Assembly: GCA_001871495.1 (NCBI GenBank)
Contig: MNVG01000024.1
Coordinates: 1-41,385, forward strand
Reading direction: 5' to 3'
Length of the DNA: 41,385 nt
From: Candidatus Micrarchaeota archaeon CG1_02_51_15
GTDB lineage: Archaea; Micrarchaeota; Micrarchaeia; Norongarragalinales; UBA8480
The first letter of the stretch is position 1, and every line of letters begins with the position of its first letter. A program made the translations under genes and the position numbers. Positions 8,352 through 17,508 of this stretch are shown one piece after another. Under the pieces are notes generated by a model, which was not told where the DNA came from, did no database searches, and saw nothing but the letters and a program-made list of their open reading frames with translations.

Positions 8352-9257
8352 CTACTTCAGCGGATGCCTATTAAAGTGAGGGTGGCGGTGCTTGGCGCGG
8401 TGAGGGTGGTTGAATTCGCTTATTGCAAGCCCTGCTGCAAAAACGGTTACTGCCCCGCCAAGAACCACTTTCGACGAAACAACCTCCCCAAATGCGACGA
8501 AACCCACTATTGAGTAAATGAACGGCGCGCAAAGCCTAATCATGGAAACCACGCGGATGGGCGCTTTGGAAAGCGCGTAATTACGCAGGTTATCTCCTAG
8601 GACCAAGTCGAAAAACGCAAGTCCCAACACGAGAACCGCAAGGTAAGGCGTAAACGAGGGAAACGGCTCTAAAACCAAGGCAATTGGAAACAGGATTGCC
8701 GAAGCCCCGAGGAACACGAACGCAACCATTAACTCGTTGAACTCACTACGCAAACAACGCGCAAACAAATACACTGCCACTATGCAGGCAACAGAAAGCA
8801 AAGCGAACGTCATTGCAAGAGGATGGACCGTAGACGCTTTACTTACTAAAACGATGCCCGCAATCGCGGCGACAACGGCTGCGCCGGTTCTCCAAGAAAC
8901 CGTTTCCTTAAGAAACAACCAAGCAGCAGCAGGCGCCAGCGGAATCGACAGCGCGCCGATGAACGAATACGTCCCCAACGTCATCGAAGTATAAGCGTAG
9001 ATTGCAAACGTGCTCAACAAAGCCGTGCCAAAACACAATCCGTAAAAGTGAGGGTCGTGAAAAAAGCCGTCGTGGCGTATTTTCTTGAACCTCGCGTAGG
9101 CAAACAAAACCAGGCCTGCAATCAGGTAAGAAATGCAAATCGCCCAAACCAAGGAAAAGCCTTCGAACGAAAGCAACTTGCCTAAAACGCTTCCAAAAGA
9201 CCAGAAAACCACTGCCGCCACAATCGCGGCGCCCCCCATGGCTATGTTATCCCCCAA
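8352..9257 (-). CDS. EamA/DMT-superfamily transporter
   Basis: About 10 hydrophobic segments in two halves, ...FIGALSIPLAPAAAWLFLKETVSWRTGAAVVAAIAGIVLVS..., ending in a His-rich tail. Confidence 0.85.
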   Translation of the reverse strand: MGDNIAMGGAAIVAAVVFWSFGSVLGKLLSFEGFSLVWAICISYLIAGLVLFAYARFKKIRHDGFFHDPHFYGLCFGTALLSTFAIYAYTSMTLGTYSFIGALSIPLAPAAAWLFLKETVSWRTGAAVVAAIAGIVLVSKASTVHPLAMTFALLSVACIVAVYLFARCLRSEFNELMVAFVFLGASAILFPIALVLEPFPSFTPYLAVLVLGLAFFDLVLGDNLRNYALSKAPIRVVSMIRLCAPFIYSIVGFVAFGEVVSSKVVLGGAVTVFAAGLAISEFNHPHRAKHRHPHFNRHPLK

Positions 9258-9324
9258 AATAGATTACCTTCAAAAACGGAAGGCGGCCGGCGTTAAAAAG
9301 CACGCCCCTAACCAAGCCGAACCG

Positions 9325-9609
9325 CTAGCACCCTTTGATGAATCCGTCCAACTCCTCTTCGTCGGAAGGAAGCCGTATTCCCTTGCGCGCAGCGACGGAA
9401 CGGAGGTTGGAGATAAAGCGTTGATTCCATTCATCCTGCGAAAACGGCAGGCCGACGGGCGCCTTTGAAGCCTGCACAAGCCGTTCGACGTCTTCAACCG
9501 AAAAACGCGACAACAGCTTTCGAACAGCCGAATCGATTTTGCCGCGGCGGGGAGTAATCGCCTGAAACATGCAGTAAACCGGGGACTCTACGAGCGCGCG
9601 AAACCGCAC
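9325..9609 (-). CDS. Hypothetical protein
   Basis: 94-aa ORF directly downstream of 9614-10126, GTG start; no family recognised. Confidence 0.45.
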   Translation of the reverse strand: MRFRALVESPVYCMFQAITPRRGKIDSAVRKLLSRFSVEDVERLVQASKAPVGLPFSQDEWNQRFISNLRSVAARKGIRLPSDEEELDGFIKGC

Positions 9610-9613
9610 GGCT

Positions 9614-10360
9614 TCAAGCAGGCGGCTTGCGCACGCGCCAAATTTCTTCCGAATACGGAAACGCGTTGAAGTGCTCGTCGAAAACGCGTTTTACTGTTAT
9701 TCCTTTTGATGCGAGCTCTTTCTTGACTCCGCCGACGGCCAGAATATTGCTCATCAACGCGTGCGAAACCGGAGTGTACGCCCTGCCCAACTGCACCAAC
9801 ACCCTCACCTCCTTTTCCCGGGCCAACCCGGGAAATTCCCGCAACAACACTCTAATGCAACCTTTGAGGCTTTCGGCCATCGCCTTGTCGCGCAAAGCCG
9901 CCCCCTTTTGCATCGACGCATACTTTTTTTCCATTGCGTCGAGTGCAAGCCGCGTGTTTCCGGCCATCAACGCGTTCAAGCGCAGTTCGTTTTTGACTAT
10001 AGACTCGCGGTAAAGACCGTGAAGACGGGAAAGCTCTTCCTCCGAATAGGCTTCAATGGAATGCAGCCTCAAACCCCGCGATCTTAAGACTATCCCGTTG
10101 ATTCCTTTCAAGAATTCGTCTTGCAACGCCAGGCGCGTGCACTGGTTTCCCGCCTTCCTTGCGGACTCTATTTAACGATTTAATTTCGCAAACCCCTCGG
10201 TCCTCTGACGCGGCGTCAAACCTACCCCTTCCAACGCCAGCACATGCGGCCTGAATTTTTCAATGTGCTTGCCTAGTTTCTCGGCATCTTCCTTTCCCGC
10301 ATGGTAACCGAAGTAAATCAACACCTTTATACGCGGAGTTTCCCGCTTCGTTTCAATCAA
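9614..10360 (-). pseudogene. Hypothetical protein split by an in-frame TAA (10172-10174)
   Basis: ORF 10360-10172 (KVLIYFGYHAGKEDAEKLGKHIEKFRPHVLALEGVGLTPRQRTEGFAKLNR*) continues in the same frame through IESARKAGNQCTRLA into ORF 10126-9614. Confidence 0.6.
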
Positions 10361-11383
10361 TCAAAACCATTTTTTCAACTGCGATTGTTCGGAAGACGCG
10401 GGTTCCTTGAAGGCCTTCGCCAGCGCGGAGCCGACGCGCTCGCGCGAAAAATCGTGTTCGTCGCACATGAACTGCAGCAACGCCGAACGGTCGGGCTCGC
10501 GGAACTGCATTTCCGACTTGGGGACTGAAACGCGGGGCGGGTTGTTGAACAGTTCGAACACGGGCTTCCAGTCCATTTCCTGATTCAACACGGAAAGGAT
10601 CGAGTCGAAAGAATCGTGCTCTAAAACGAGCTTGAGCGACTTCTTGGGGCCGATGCCGCGGATTCCGGGGTCGAAGTCGGTTCCACAAAGCATTCCCATC
10701 CACACCAGCTTCTCGCGCGTTATTCCTAACTTAGTTAGGTTTTCCTGCAGGGAGTATTCCTCGGGAACCACGTCCACGTAGGCGTTACGACGAGGCAGCT
10801 TGCGCCTTCCTGCAATCGTGATGTTGCGCACGAGCAGCGACGCACCGAAAAGCAGGGAGTCGAAGTCCTGCGAAGCAGCTGCGTAAACCACTCCGTCGGC
10901 AGCCATTACCGAGCACTGTGCTTCGCCTTCAGAAGGGGCTTGAACCCAGGGAAGCCCCATTGCTTCCAGCAGGCGCTTGGAGTCTTCAATATTTTCGGAA
11001 GTGAGCCGCGCAGTGCGCTGGGCGAGGATGGCGGCTTCTTCGACTTCGCCGACTTCCAGCGCTTCGCGGCGCTGTTCTTCGGCCTCGTGCTTAACCTGCG
11101 CGCGGGCGGCGATAGTGGCGTACTTGAGGGGGTTGGGCTTGCCGTCGAAAACAAACACTGGCCGGATTCCTTTTTCGAGGAGGCTGCAGGTGCGGTAGAA
11201 CAAGCCGCTCAAGTGGGAAGTAACGCGGCCTTTGGAGTCCATTAACGGCGTGCCGTCGGGCTGCCTGATTATAGTAATGAATTGGTAAAGCGTGTTGAAA
11301 GCGTCTACTGCAAGTGTTTTTCCCGCAAGATCCGACAACGGCTTTTCGTGCTTTTTCAAAACGGGCTGAAGCGCTACCCCCAT
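10361..11383 (-). CDS. fen: Flap endonuclease FEN-1
   Basis: MGVALQPVL...LAVDAFNTLYQFI...FDGKPNPLK...APSEGEAQCSVMA...AAASQDFDSLLFG...GTDFDPGIRGIGPKKSLKL; C-terminal PIP-box QSQLKKWF. Confidence 0.97.
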   Translation of the reverse strand: MGVALQPVLKKHEKPLSDLAGKTLAVDAFNTLYQFITIIRQPDGTPLMDSKGRVTSHLSGLFYRTCSLLEKGIRPVFVFDGKPNPLKYATIAARAQVKHEAEEQRREALEVGEVEEAAILAQRTARLTSENIEDSKRLLEAMGLPWVQAPSEGEAQCSVMAADGVVYAAASQDFDSLLFGASLLVRNITIAGRRKLPRRNAYVDVVPEEYSLQENLTKLGITREKLVWMGMLCGTDFDPGIRGIGPKKSLKLVLEHDSFDSILSVLNQEMDWKPVFELFNNPPRVSVPKSEMQFREPDRSALLQFMCDEHDFSRERVGSALAKAFKEPASSEQSQLKKWF

Positions 11384-11421
11384 TTGACCATCACGAAAGC
11401 ATTTTATTACGCGACGGCTTT

Positions 11422-11471
11422 AAAATGGTTGTAACCAAGAAAACCATTTTTTGCCCGCCGCCTTAGGCGGG
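11422..11471 (+). promoter_or_regulatory. Two consecutive stem-loops in the MBF1 5' leader
   Basis: AAAATGGTT (11422-11430)/AACCATTTT (11442-11450), then CCCGCC (11454-11459)/GGCGGG (11466-11471), abutting GGAGGAG. Confidence 0.55.
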
Positions 11472-11486
11472 GAGGAGAAAATTCCA

Positions 11487-11984
11487 ATGCGTGAAACAGA
11501 CTGCGATATATGCGGAAGACCCGCAATCGGAGAAGCGTTCGTCGAAGGCGCGCGAGTATGGGTATGCATGCGCTGCAGCCAACACGGTCGAATGATAACC
11601 CGCAAGCCCGCGCCTGCTCCAAAAGGAATGGGCACGGCAATACGCGCAAAACCCGTTGCCGCGCCGGAACTAGAACTCGCCGAAAATTACGGAACCCTAC
11701 TAAAAAAAGCCCGTGAAGGCAAGGGACTTAACCTAGAACAGCTCGGCCAACAAGTAGGAATAAGAGCGCAGGAAATACAACGCATGGAAGAACAAAAGCT
11801 TAAACCGCCTGAAAAAGACCGAATCAAACTGGAGTCTTTCTTGAAAATCAGGTTGATAGTGCAAGCAAGCGAAGCCGAGAAAAAACCCGAAGACCTTGCA
11901 AAAACGCTTGAAGGAATGCGCGGCCGCGGAGGCAACGCAGTGACGCTTGCAGACATGGTTGAAATAAAAATAAAAAAAAGCTGA
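11487..11984 (+). CDS. Archaeal multiprotein bridging factor aMBF1
   Basis: N-terminal zinc ribbon CDICGRPAIGEAFVEGARVWVCMRCSQHG plus HTH YGTLLKKAREGKGLNLEQLGQQVGIRAQEIQRMEEQKLKPPEK. Confidence 0.92.
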   Translation: MRETDCDICGRPAIGEAFVEGARVWVCMRCSQHGRMITRKPAPAPKGMGTAIRAKPVAAPELELAENYGTLLKKAREGKGLNLEQLGQQVGIRAQEIQRMEEQKLKPPEKDRIKLESFLKIRLIVQASEAEKKPEDLAKTLEGMRGRGGNAVTLADMVEIKIKKS

Positions 11985-11994
11985 TTAAACAACA

Positions 11995-13347
11995 TTGAAA
12001 AAAAACGACGAACCCAAACCCATTGAAAAACCGTTGCCCTACCTTGCAGCCGCCGTAATTACGACAGCTGCATTCTTCCTAATCGCATTCTCGGAACTCC
12101 CGGTTTACGCAAAGGCAGTAGCCTGCATAGCCTGTCTGGCAATCTGCGGAAAAGCACTCCAGATTGCAGGCGGTTTCATCGGAGGCTGGGGCGTAATAGT
12201 ACTCCGCGGACGCAACGGATTCAACGCAATGAAAATCCTCGCCCAAAAATTCGCTTCCCAAAGCACGGCATTATCCGAACTCGGACTAACCCTTTTCTTT
12301 GGGGCATTGTACGGCTGGAAACTCTTTGGAAAAAACCCCAAGAAACTCGCGGCCCACCTGCTGGTGCTAGTTTTTTTTGCCTGGGCATTCCAAATGACTG
12401 CAACAGGACGCGCAGACTTGACGCCGGTGTTCACGATAATAAGCGTCTTGTTCGGCTTGGCCGCAACGTTCTTCATAATAATCGCGATGAACGCGTTCTC
12501 AATAGGCACCAACTTCGAAACAGCCGCACCCGGCGCAATGCCTGCAATCCCGGGCCTGACTCTCCCAATTGAAGCCATTGCCTCGCTCGTAATACTGATG
12601 ATAGTACACGAAATGGCGCACGGAATACTGTTCTTCATAGAAAAACTCAAGGTAAAATCATCGGGAGTAATCCTGTTCGGATTCATTCCAATAGGCGCTT
12701 TCGTCGAACAAGACGAAAAACAATTCGAAAAAACCCCTATTGAAAAACGAAGGCGGGTGTTGGTTGCAGGAAGCACTGCAAACTTCCTTACTGCCTTTCT
12801 GTTCGTAATACTCTCGGTCCCGCTGGCAATAGCACTGGGCGCCACAAGCGGAGGCGTGTTCGTAAACACCGTATCCAACGCGTCAAACGCCTACGGCGTA
12901 CTGCCTGAAAACTCGACGATAATCGCCTTGAACGGAGTCCCGATTGCAAGCTCGACCGACTTGGGAAACGCAATGCAGCCTCTGGAAGCAGGCGAAGTTG
13001 CCCGAATACAAACCAAAGAAGGCGGCGACTATTCGGTTACGCTAAAAGAAAAAGGCAAGCTCGGAATAATAGTATCCAACACGCCAAAGCAAGGAATGGA
13101 ACTGCCCTACGCCGCGCTGGCACTGCTGTTTTCAGTAGCCAACCTCACCGCCCTCCTGAACTTAATGGTGGCGCTGTTCAACATGATGCCCCTGTTCATC
13201 ACAGACGGCCACTACATAATACGCGACGAACTCATCCACGCACTGGGCCCAAAACGCGAAAAACAAGCGTTACTATCATCAAAGGCAATTGCAATAATCT
13301 TCCTACTAATACTGGCGGTAAACTTCCTGCCTTGGCTAAAAGGATGA
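11995..13347 (+). CDS. Site-2-protease-like M50 metalloprotease with PDZ-like domain
   Basis: VILMIVHEMAHGILFF (HExxH), GSTANFLTAFLF, NSTIIALNGVPI (PDZ-like), NMMPLFITDGHYI; multiple transmembrane segments. Confidence 0.92.
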   Translation: MKKNDEPKPIEKPLPYLAAAVITTAAFFLIAFSELPVYAKAVACIACLAICGKALQIAGGFIGGWGVIVLRGRNGFNAMKILAQKFASQSTALSELGLTLFFGALYGWKLFGKNPKKLAAHLLVLVFFAWAFQMTATGRADLTPVFTIISVLFGLAATFFIIIAMNAFSIGTNFETAAPGAMPAIPGLTLPIEAIASLVILMIVHEMAHGILFFIEKLKVKSSGVILFGFIPIGAFVEQDEKQFEKTPIEKRRRVLVAGSTANFLTAFLFVILSVPLAIALGATSGGVFVNTVSNASNAYGVLPENSTIIALNGVPIASSTDLGNAMQPLEAGEVARIQTKEGGDYSVTLKEKGKLGIIVSNTPKQGMELPYAALALLFSVANLTALLNLMVALFNMMPLFITDGHYIIRDELIHALGPKREKQALLSSKAIAIIFLLILAVNFLPWLKG

Positions 13348-13362
13348 AAAAAAGGTTAGAAC

Positions 13363-13824
13363 ATGACTGGATCAAAACGAGGCAGGTCCGCGGAAATCCG
13401 CGAACCCGTCTTAAACCTGAAGGAAGCGATTGAAACCCGAGAACTCATAAAAACAGGCCTTCGGCTTACGCCCCATAAAACACTTGAAAGCGCGGCAAAA
13501 GAAATTGCAGCCCACTTCGGACCCGGAATTACGGCCGAGCACGTAATTGAAAAACTAAGACCGTATTACCCAGAACAAAAAGGACTCACGGCATTTACTT
13601 TCCTGCACACTGAAGAAGGCCGCAACCTCGACAATACAACTTACCAAAGGCCCAGGGCAATAATGGCAATCAAAGGCGGCCACGCCCTGATGGTTGAAAA
13701 CGCGCCCGCTTACCGAATAAACCCCGTTACCAGAAGAAAGACGTTGATTCCCCAACTTTTCCTAATGAAGCTCAGGCTCGAAGACGCAATTGAAATCAAA
13801 AACGCCCAACAAGAATTGCCGTGA
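13363..13824 (+). CDS. Hypothetical protein
   Basis: 153-aa ORF, coding-like composition, no family recognised. Confidence 0.65.
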   Translation: MTGSKRGRSAEIREPVLNLKEAIETRELIKTGLRLTPHKTLESAAKEIAAHFGPGITAEHVIEKLRPYYPEQKGLTAFTFLHTEEGRNLDNTTYQRPRAIMAIKGGHALMVENAPAYRINPVTRRKTLIPQLFLMKLRLEDAIEIKNAQQELP

Positions 13825-13846
13825 AAGAAAAGAACGCGAAGCCAAT

Positions 13847-14224
13847 ATGCCGACTGAAAGACCAATAGTCAGGCTTGCACGGAAAAATGAAAAGCAATGG
13901 CTTTACGAAAACCAGCACTTGTTCCAAGTCGGCTACCCGCTTGCGCCAAGCGGCCTCCGAAAAGAATGGCCCTGCTTTGTGATTTCAAAAAACGGAAGAA
14001 TACTCGGTTTTCACTCGCTGGAATTCCACGAAACCAACGGAGAAAATCACGCGTGGGTCGGCCACGCTTCCGTAGCGTCCGGCCTTGAAGGAAAAGGATT
14101 AGGCAGTCTTCTTGTAAAACACGCGAACACGCAGCTACTCAAAAAAGGATTTGCGGCCATCCACGTTTACGCAAACGAGCCGACTGCCAAAAAACTGGGC
14201 AAAGCAATGGTTTCAAACAATTGA
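13847..14224 (+). CDS. GNAT-like N-acetyltransferase
   Basis: FVISKNGRILGFHSLEF...WVGHASVASGLEGKGLGSLLVKHANTQLLKKGFAAIHVYANEPTAKKLGK. Confidence 0.65.
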   Translation: MPTERPIVRLARKNEKQWLYENQHLFQVGYPLAPSGLRKEWPCFVISKNGRILGFHSLEFHETNGENHAWVGHASVASGLEGKGLGSLLVKHANTQLLKKGFAAIHVYANEPTAKKLGKAMVSNN

Positions 14225-14276
14225 AGGAAAAGGGAAACACGCTCTTATCAACTAAATTGTCAAAAAAACGCGCCGA

Positions 14277-14426
14277 ATGAAAAAACGCGGCGAAAAAATA
14301 GTGGTTGAAAATACGTACTTGATTACGCGCGTGGAAATAATGCCTAAAGGCCGCAGAATACACTTAACCCGCGTGGAAAACGAAGCGCACGCAAATAAGC
14401 TAGTAAAGGCAATAGAAAACCTGTGA
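14277..14426 (+). CDS. Small hypothetical protein, 49 aa
   Basis: ATG...TGA reading MKKRGEKIVVENTYLITRVEIMPKGRRIHLTRVENEAHANKLVKAIENL; below the ORF-track length cut-off. Confidence 0.45.
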   Translation: MKKRGEKIVVENTYLITRVEIMPKGRRIHLTRVENEAHANKLVKAIENL

Positions 14427-14771
14427 ATCACGGAAGTGCAGGCGAAAAAGCAAAAACGGATTACGCGAGGTCCGCTTGCAACGCAGCAATGCACCGCCTG
14501 CTTTCAACTCTGGGCATTGCCACAAAAAAAACGCGGCGTAAACGAAAAACCCTATTACAGTTACTCCCAAATAGTTTCCAAACCTCTGGGCCTTCACGAA
14601 ATTATCGACGGCAAAAGTTTGAAAAAATTTTGCGAACGTCAAAACAAGTGCAAACAGACCTGCGCTCTCCGCAATTCAACGAAATACAGGAAACGAGAAA
14701 ATCGGCTACATTATACCTCAATGGCAGGTAACGCGCTATCATTGGATAACCGGCAGGACTGCAAACCGAAG

Positions 14772-15299
14772 TTAAACGACTTGTTCCGGCGTTAAACCCG
14801 CTTTTTCAGTAATTTCCTTCTCAAGCGCATATTCTTCGGGCTCCGACTCTACTATAAGCCGCATTACTTCCTTATCGCGCTTTCCATATCTTTCCTTCAA
14901 GTAATCAAACCGCTCGCTTACTGAAACCACGCAATCGTGCTTGACGCGCATGTCCGCGTAACGAACTAGCTTCTCTTCCAACGTGTCTTGCAACGGCGAA
15001 TGGCCGAGCTTGCAGTGCTTCAGAATTATCGAAGCAACTTCAGGGCAACCCAGTTCGGAAAGCATTTCCGCGCCAATCTCCCCGTGCTTTGAAGGCTCGC
15101 CGGAAGTCAAATGCTTGTCCAAATCATGCAACAACGCGCCTGCTTCGACTAACGCAACGTCTACGGAAAAGCCCCGCTCGCGCATGCGCAACGCAAGAAA
15201 CACGGCAACACGCCGCACTTGCTCGATGTGACGAAGTATGTTGTCAGGAACGCAATGCTCGCGCAAAAGACGCCTACAATGCTCTGTAGAAGGAATCAT
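14772..15299 (-). CDS. HD-domain metal-dependent phosphohydrolase-like protein
   Basis: HIEQVRRVAVFLALRMRERGFSVDVALVEAGALLHDLDKHLTSGEPSKHGEIGAEML...ILKHCKLG. Confidence 0.85.
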   Translation of the reverse strand: MIPSTEHCRRLLREHCVPDNILRHIEQVRRVAVFLALRMRERGFSVDVALVEAGALLHDLDKHLTSGEPSKHGEIGAEMLSELGCPEVASIILKHCKLGHSPLQDTLEEKLVRYADMRVKHDCVVSVSERFDYLKERYGKRDKEVMRLIVESEPEEYALEKEITEKAGLTPEQVV

Positions 15300-15380
15300 A
15301 ACGTAATATATTTGCGCGAAAAAGTTTTTTTAGGTAACGCCCTCTCCTTTTACAAACGCTTTTTAACAACCCGCCCGCCA

Positions 15381-15713
15381 ATGAATGCAAGCGAAGGGAT
15401 TATTTTGAGAAAAAAACTTTTAGCAGCAAGCATAGTACTTCTAGGCGTGCTCTGCATCGCAATAGGGTTATTCCAGTTCAACCAGTATTACACTACTTCA
15501 GCAGCAACGTCGCAGACGCTCAAACAGCTTGACGCCCTTTCAAGCGGAAACGCCGCCGAGTCAATAGGTTTTAGTACGGCCGACTTGGCAGCAACCCGAA
15601 CTGCAACGGAAAACACGCTGAATTCCCTTTTGTTCTCGGCATTCGCAGACTTTGCACTCGGAGCAATCCTGTTTGCAGCAGGTTACGTAATGACACCCCG
15701 CGAAAGCCACTAA
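15381..15713 (+). CDS. Small membrane protein with two hydrophobic segments
   Basis: MNASEGIILRKKLLAASIVLLGVLCIAIGLF...FALGAILFAAGYVMTPRESH. Confidence 0.65.
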   Translation: MNASEGIILRKKLLAASIVLLGVLCIAIGLFQFNQYYTTSAATSQTLKQLDALSSGNAAESIGFSTADLAATRTATENTLNSLLFSAFADFALGAILFAAGYVMTPRESH

Positions 15714-15781
15714 CGGAGATAAAATTAAAATGTGTCGATTGACAACCCGCGAAAGCCACTAACGGAGATAAAATTAAAATG
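15697..15781. repeat. Tandem 36-bp perfect direct repeat, 49-bp period
   Basis: CCCGCGAAAGCCACTAACGGAGATAAAATTAAAATG at 15697-15732 and 15746-15781. Confidence 0.95.
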
Positions 15782-17290
15782 ATTGACAAAAACAACGCAG
15801 TCACAATAACCCTCGCAATAGCAGTGATCGCAGTCGCAATAGCGATCGCCTTCGCAGCCACGGCGCCCACCAAACAAGTCAATGAAGCAACACTGAAAGT
15901 AAGCTGGGACATGCTGCAAAACCCCGAGCAAGCCTCTTCCGACAAGCCCAACGCAGTCGAAGTCACGGTATACCAATCGCAGGCACAAGACTACTACCAG
16001 CCCTTCACCCAAATGAAAATGCAGTACAACCAACAAGCCGGAATCGGCTTGGTTAAAGAAGTACGAACTGCCGAATTAAGCGGAGGCGCGTCGCTCTTAA
16101 AGCTCAAAAACACCGCGGCCTACATCGACGCCACCAGCGTCACGTTCAAAGACCTAACCGACCAAGGAACGCAGCTGCTTGAACAAAACTATGACTACGA
16201 CTTGATAAACGACCAGAAGCTACTGCAGAAGTACGTGGACAAAACCATTTCAGTACGGACTGCAAACCAAACCATCTCCGGAACCCTGTTGAGTTCAACC
16301 GGAGGCACGCTCGTCCTCCAAACCGCAACCGGAATAACCAGCCTCGGCAACTACGACCAAATAAACTACCCCGCCTTGCCCGAAGGGCTGATCACCACGC
16401 CCACGCTGACTTGGCTGCTGGCCAACACGCAAGCAGGCAAGCACGACTTTGAAGTCACGTACTTAACCAGCGGACTCGACTGGACTGCAAACTACGTTGC
16501 GACAACCAACGCAGACGACACGTCAATGCAACTAAGAGGATGGGTAAGCGTAACCAACGACGCGGGAACCACTTTCGAAAACGCGCAATTAAAACTCGTT
16601 GCAGGCGACGTCAACCTAGTACAAAACCAGGCAGTGCCCGCGCCCCGAATGTACGCCGAAACAATGGCAGTCGGCGCAGCCGACTCCAAATCGTTTGCAC
16701 AAGAACAACTGTTCGAATACCACCTCTACACGCTCGAACGGCCGACAACGCTCGCAAACGGTCAAGTCAAGCAAATCAACTTCTTCAACGCTGAAAACGT
16801 CAAAGTCGAAAAACAATTCGTGTTCGAACCCTCTTCAAGCTCTAAAGTCCAAGTAAAACTTAACTTTGAAAACAAGAAAAGCCAAGGGCTGGGACTGCCC
16901 CTGCCTAAAGGAAAAGTCCGAATGTACAAACCCGATTCGAGTGGGCAACTGCAGTTCCTCGGCGAAGACCAAATCGACCACACTGCCGAAAACGAGTCGC
17001 TAAAACTCGCAGTAGGCAACACATTCGACGTAGTGGCAGAACGCACGCAAACAGACAACCGCCAACGCGGCTCGTGCGCCCAAGAAAACTCTTACACCGT
17101 GAAAGTCCGCAACCACAAAACCGAAGCAATTAAAGTAGTAGTGGTTGAAAACGTCTGGGGAGACGTGACTATACTCCGTGAAAGCGCGTCCCACAAGAAA
17201 GAATCCACCTACAAGTACTCCTGGGAAGTACCGGTTCCGGCAGGCGGAACAACCGAACACACTTACACAATCGAACAACGGTGGTGCTGA
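15779..17290 (+). CDS. DUF4139-like surface/exported protein with N-terminal transmembrane anchor
   Basis: FEVTYLTSGLDWTANYVATTNADDTSMQLRGWVSVTNDAGTTFENAQLKLVAGDVNLVQ and a conserved C-terminal region (YTVKVRNHKTEAIKVVVVENVWGDVTIL). Confidence 0.85.
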   Translation: MIDKNNAVTITLAIAVIAVAIAIAFAATAPTKQVNEATLKVSWDMLQNPEQASSDKPNAVEVTVYQSQAQDYYQPFTQMKMQYNQQAGIGLVKEVRTAELSGGASLLKLKNTAAYIDATSVTFKDLTDQGTQLLEQNYDYDLINDQKLLQKYVDKTISVRTANQTISGTLLSSTGGTLVLQTATGITSLGNYDQINYPALPEGLITTPTLTWLLANTQAGKHDFEVTYLTSGLDWTANYVATTNADDTSMQLRGWVSVTNDAGTTFENAQLKLVAGDVNLVQNQAVPAPRMYAETMAVGAADSKSFAQEQLFEYHLYTLERPTTLANGQVKQINFFNAENVKVEKQFVFEPSSSSKVQVKLNFENKKSQGLGLPLPKGKVRMYKPDSSGQLQFLGEDQIDHTAENESLKLAVGNTFDVVAERTQTDNRQRGSCAQENSYTVKVRNHKTEAIKVVVVENVWGDVTILRESASHKKESTYKYSWEVPVPAGGTTEHTYTIEQRWC

Positions 17291-17508
17291 AACAACGAAA
17301 AACAACAGCCGTTGAACACGCTTGGCACGACAATACCGCGTGCCTCCCTTATTCGGAAGAAAACCCTTAAGGTTCCAAACTTAACCCTGCAAGGAAGTAT
17401 TCCAAGAAGGAAATAACGCGCCTAGATTATATGAGCACTTGGAGACAATTCGCAGAGGGCCAAAATTACAAGATGCACCAACACACCCGAAAGGACGCGA
17501 GGTAGCAG

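Noticed and set aside
9814-9835. Perfect hairpin TTTCCCGGG-CCAA-CCCGGGAAA
   Set aside because: Lies wholly inside a coding frame (EFPGLAREKE) and is explained by codon content; no repeat elsewhere noticed.
12105-12878. 257-aa minus-strand ORF opposite the M50 protease
   Set aside because: Shadow ORF; the plus strand carries HExxH and other conserved motifs.
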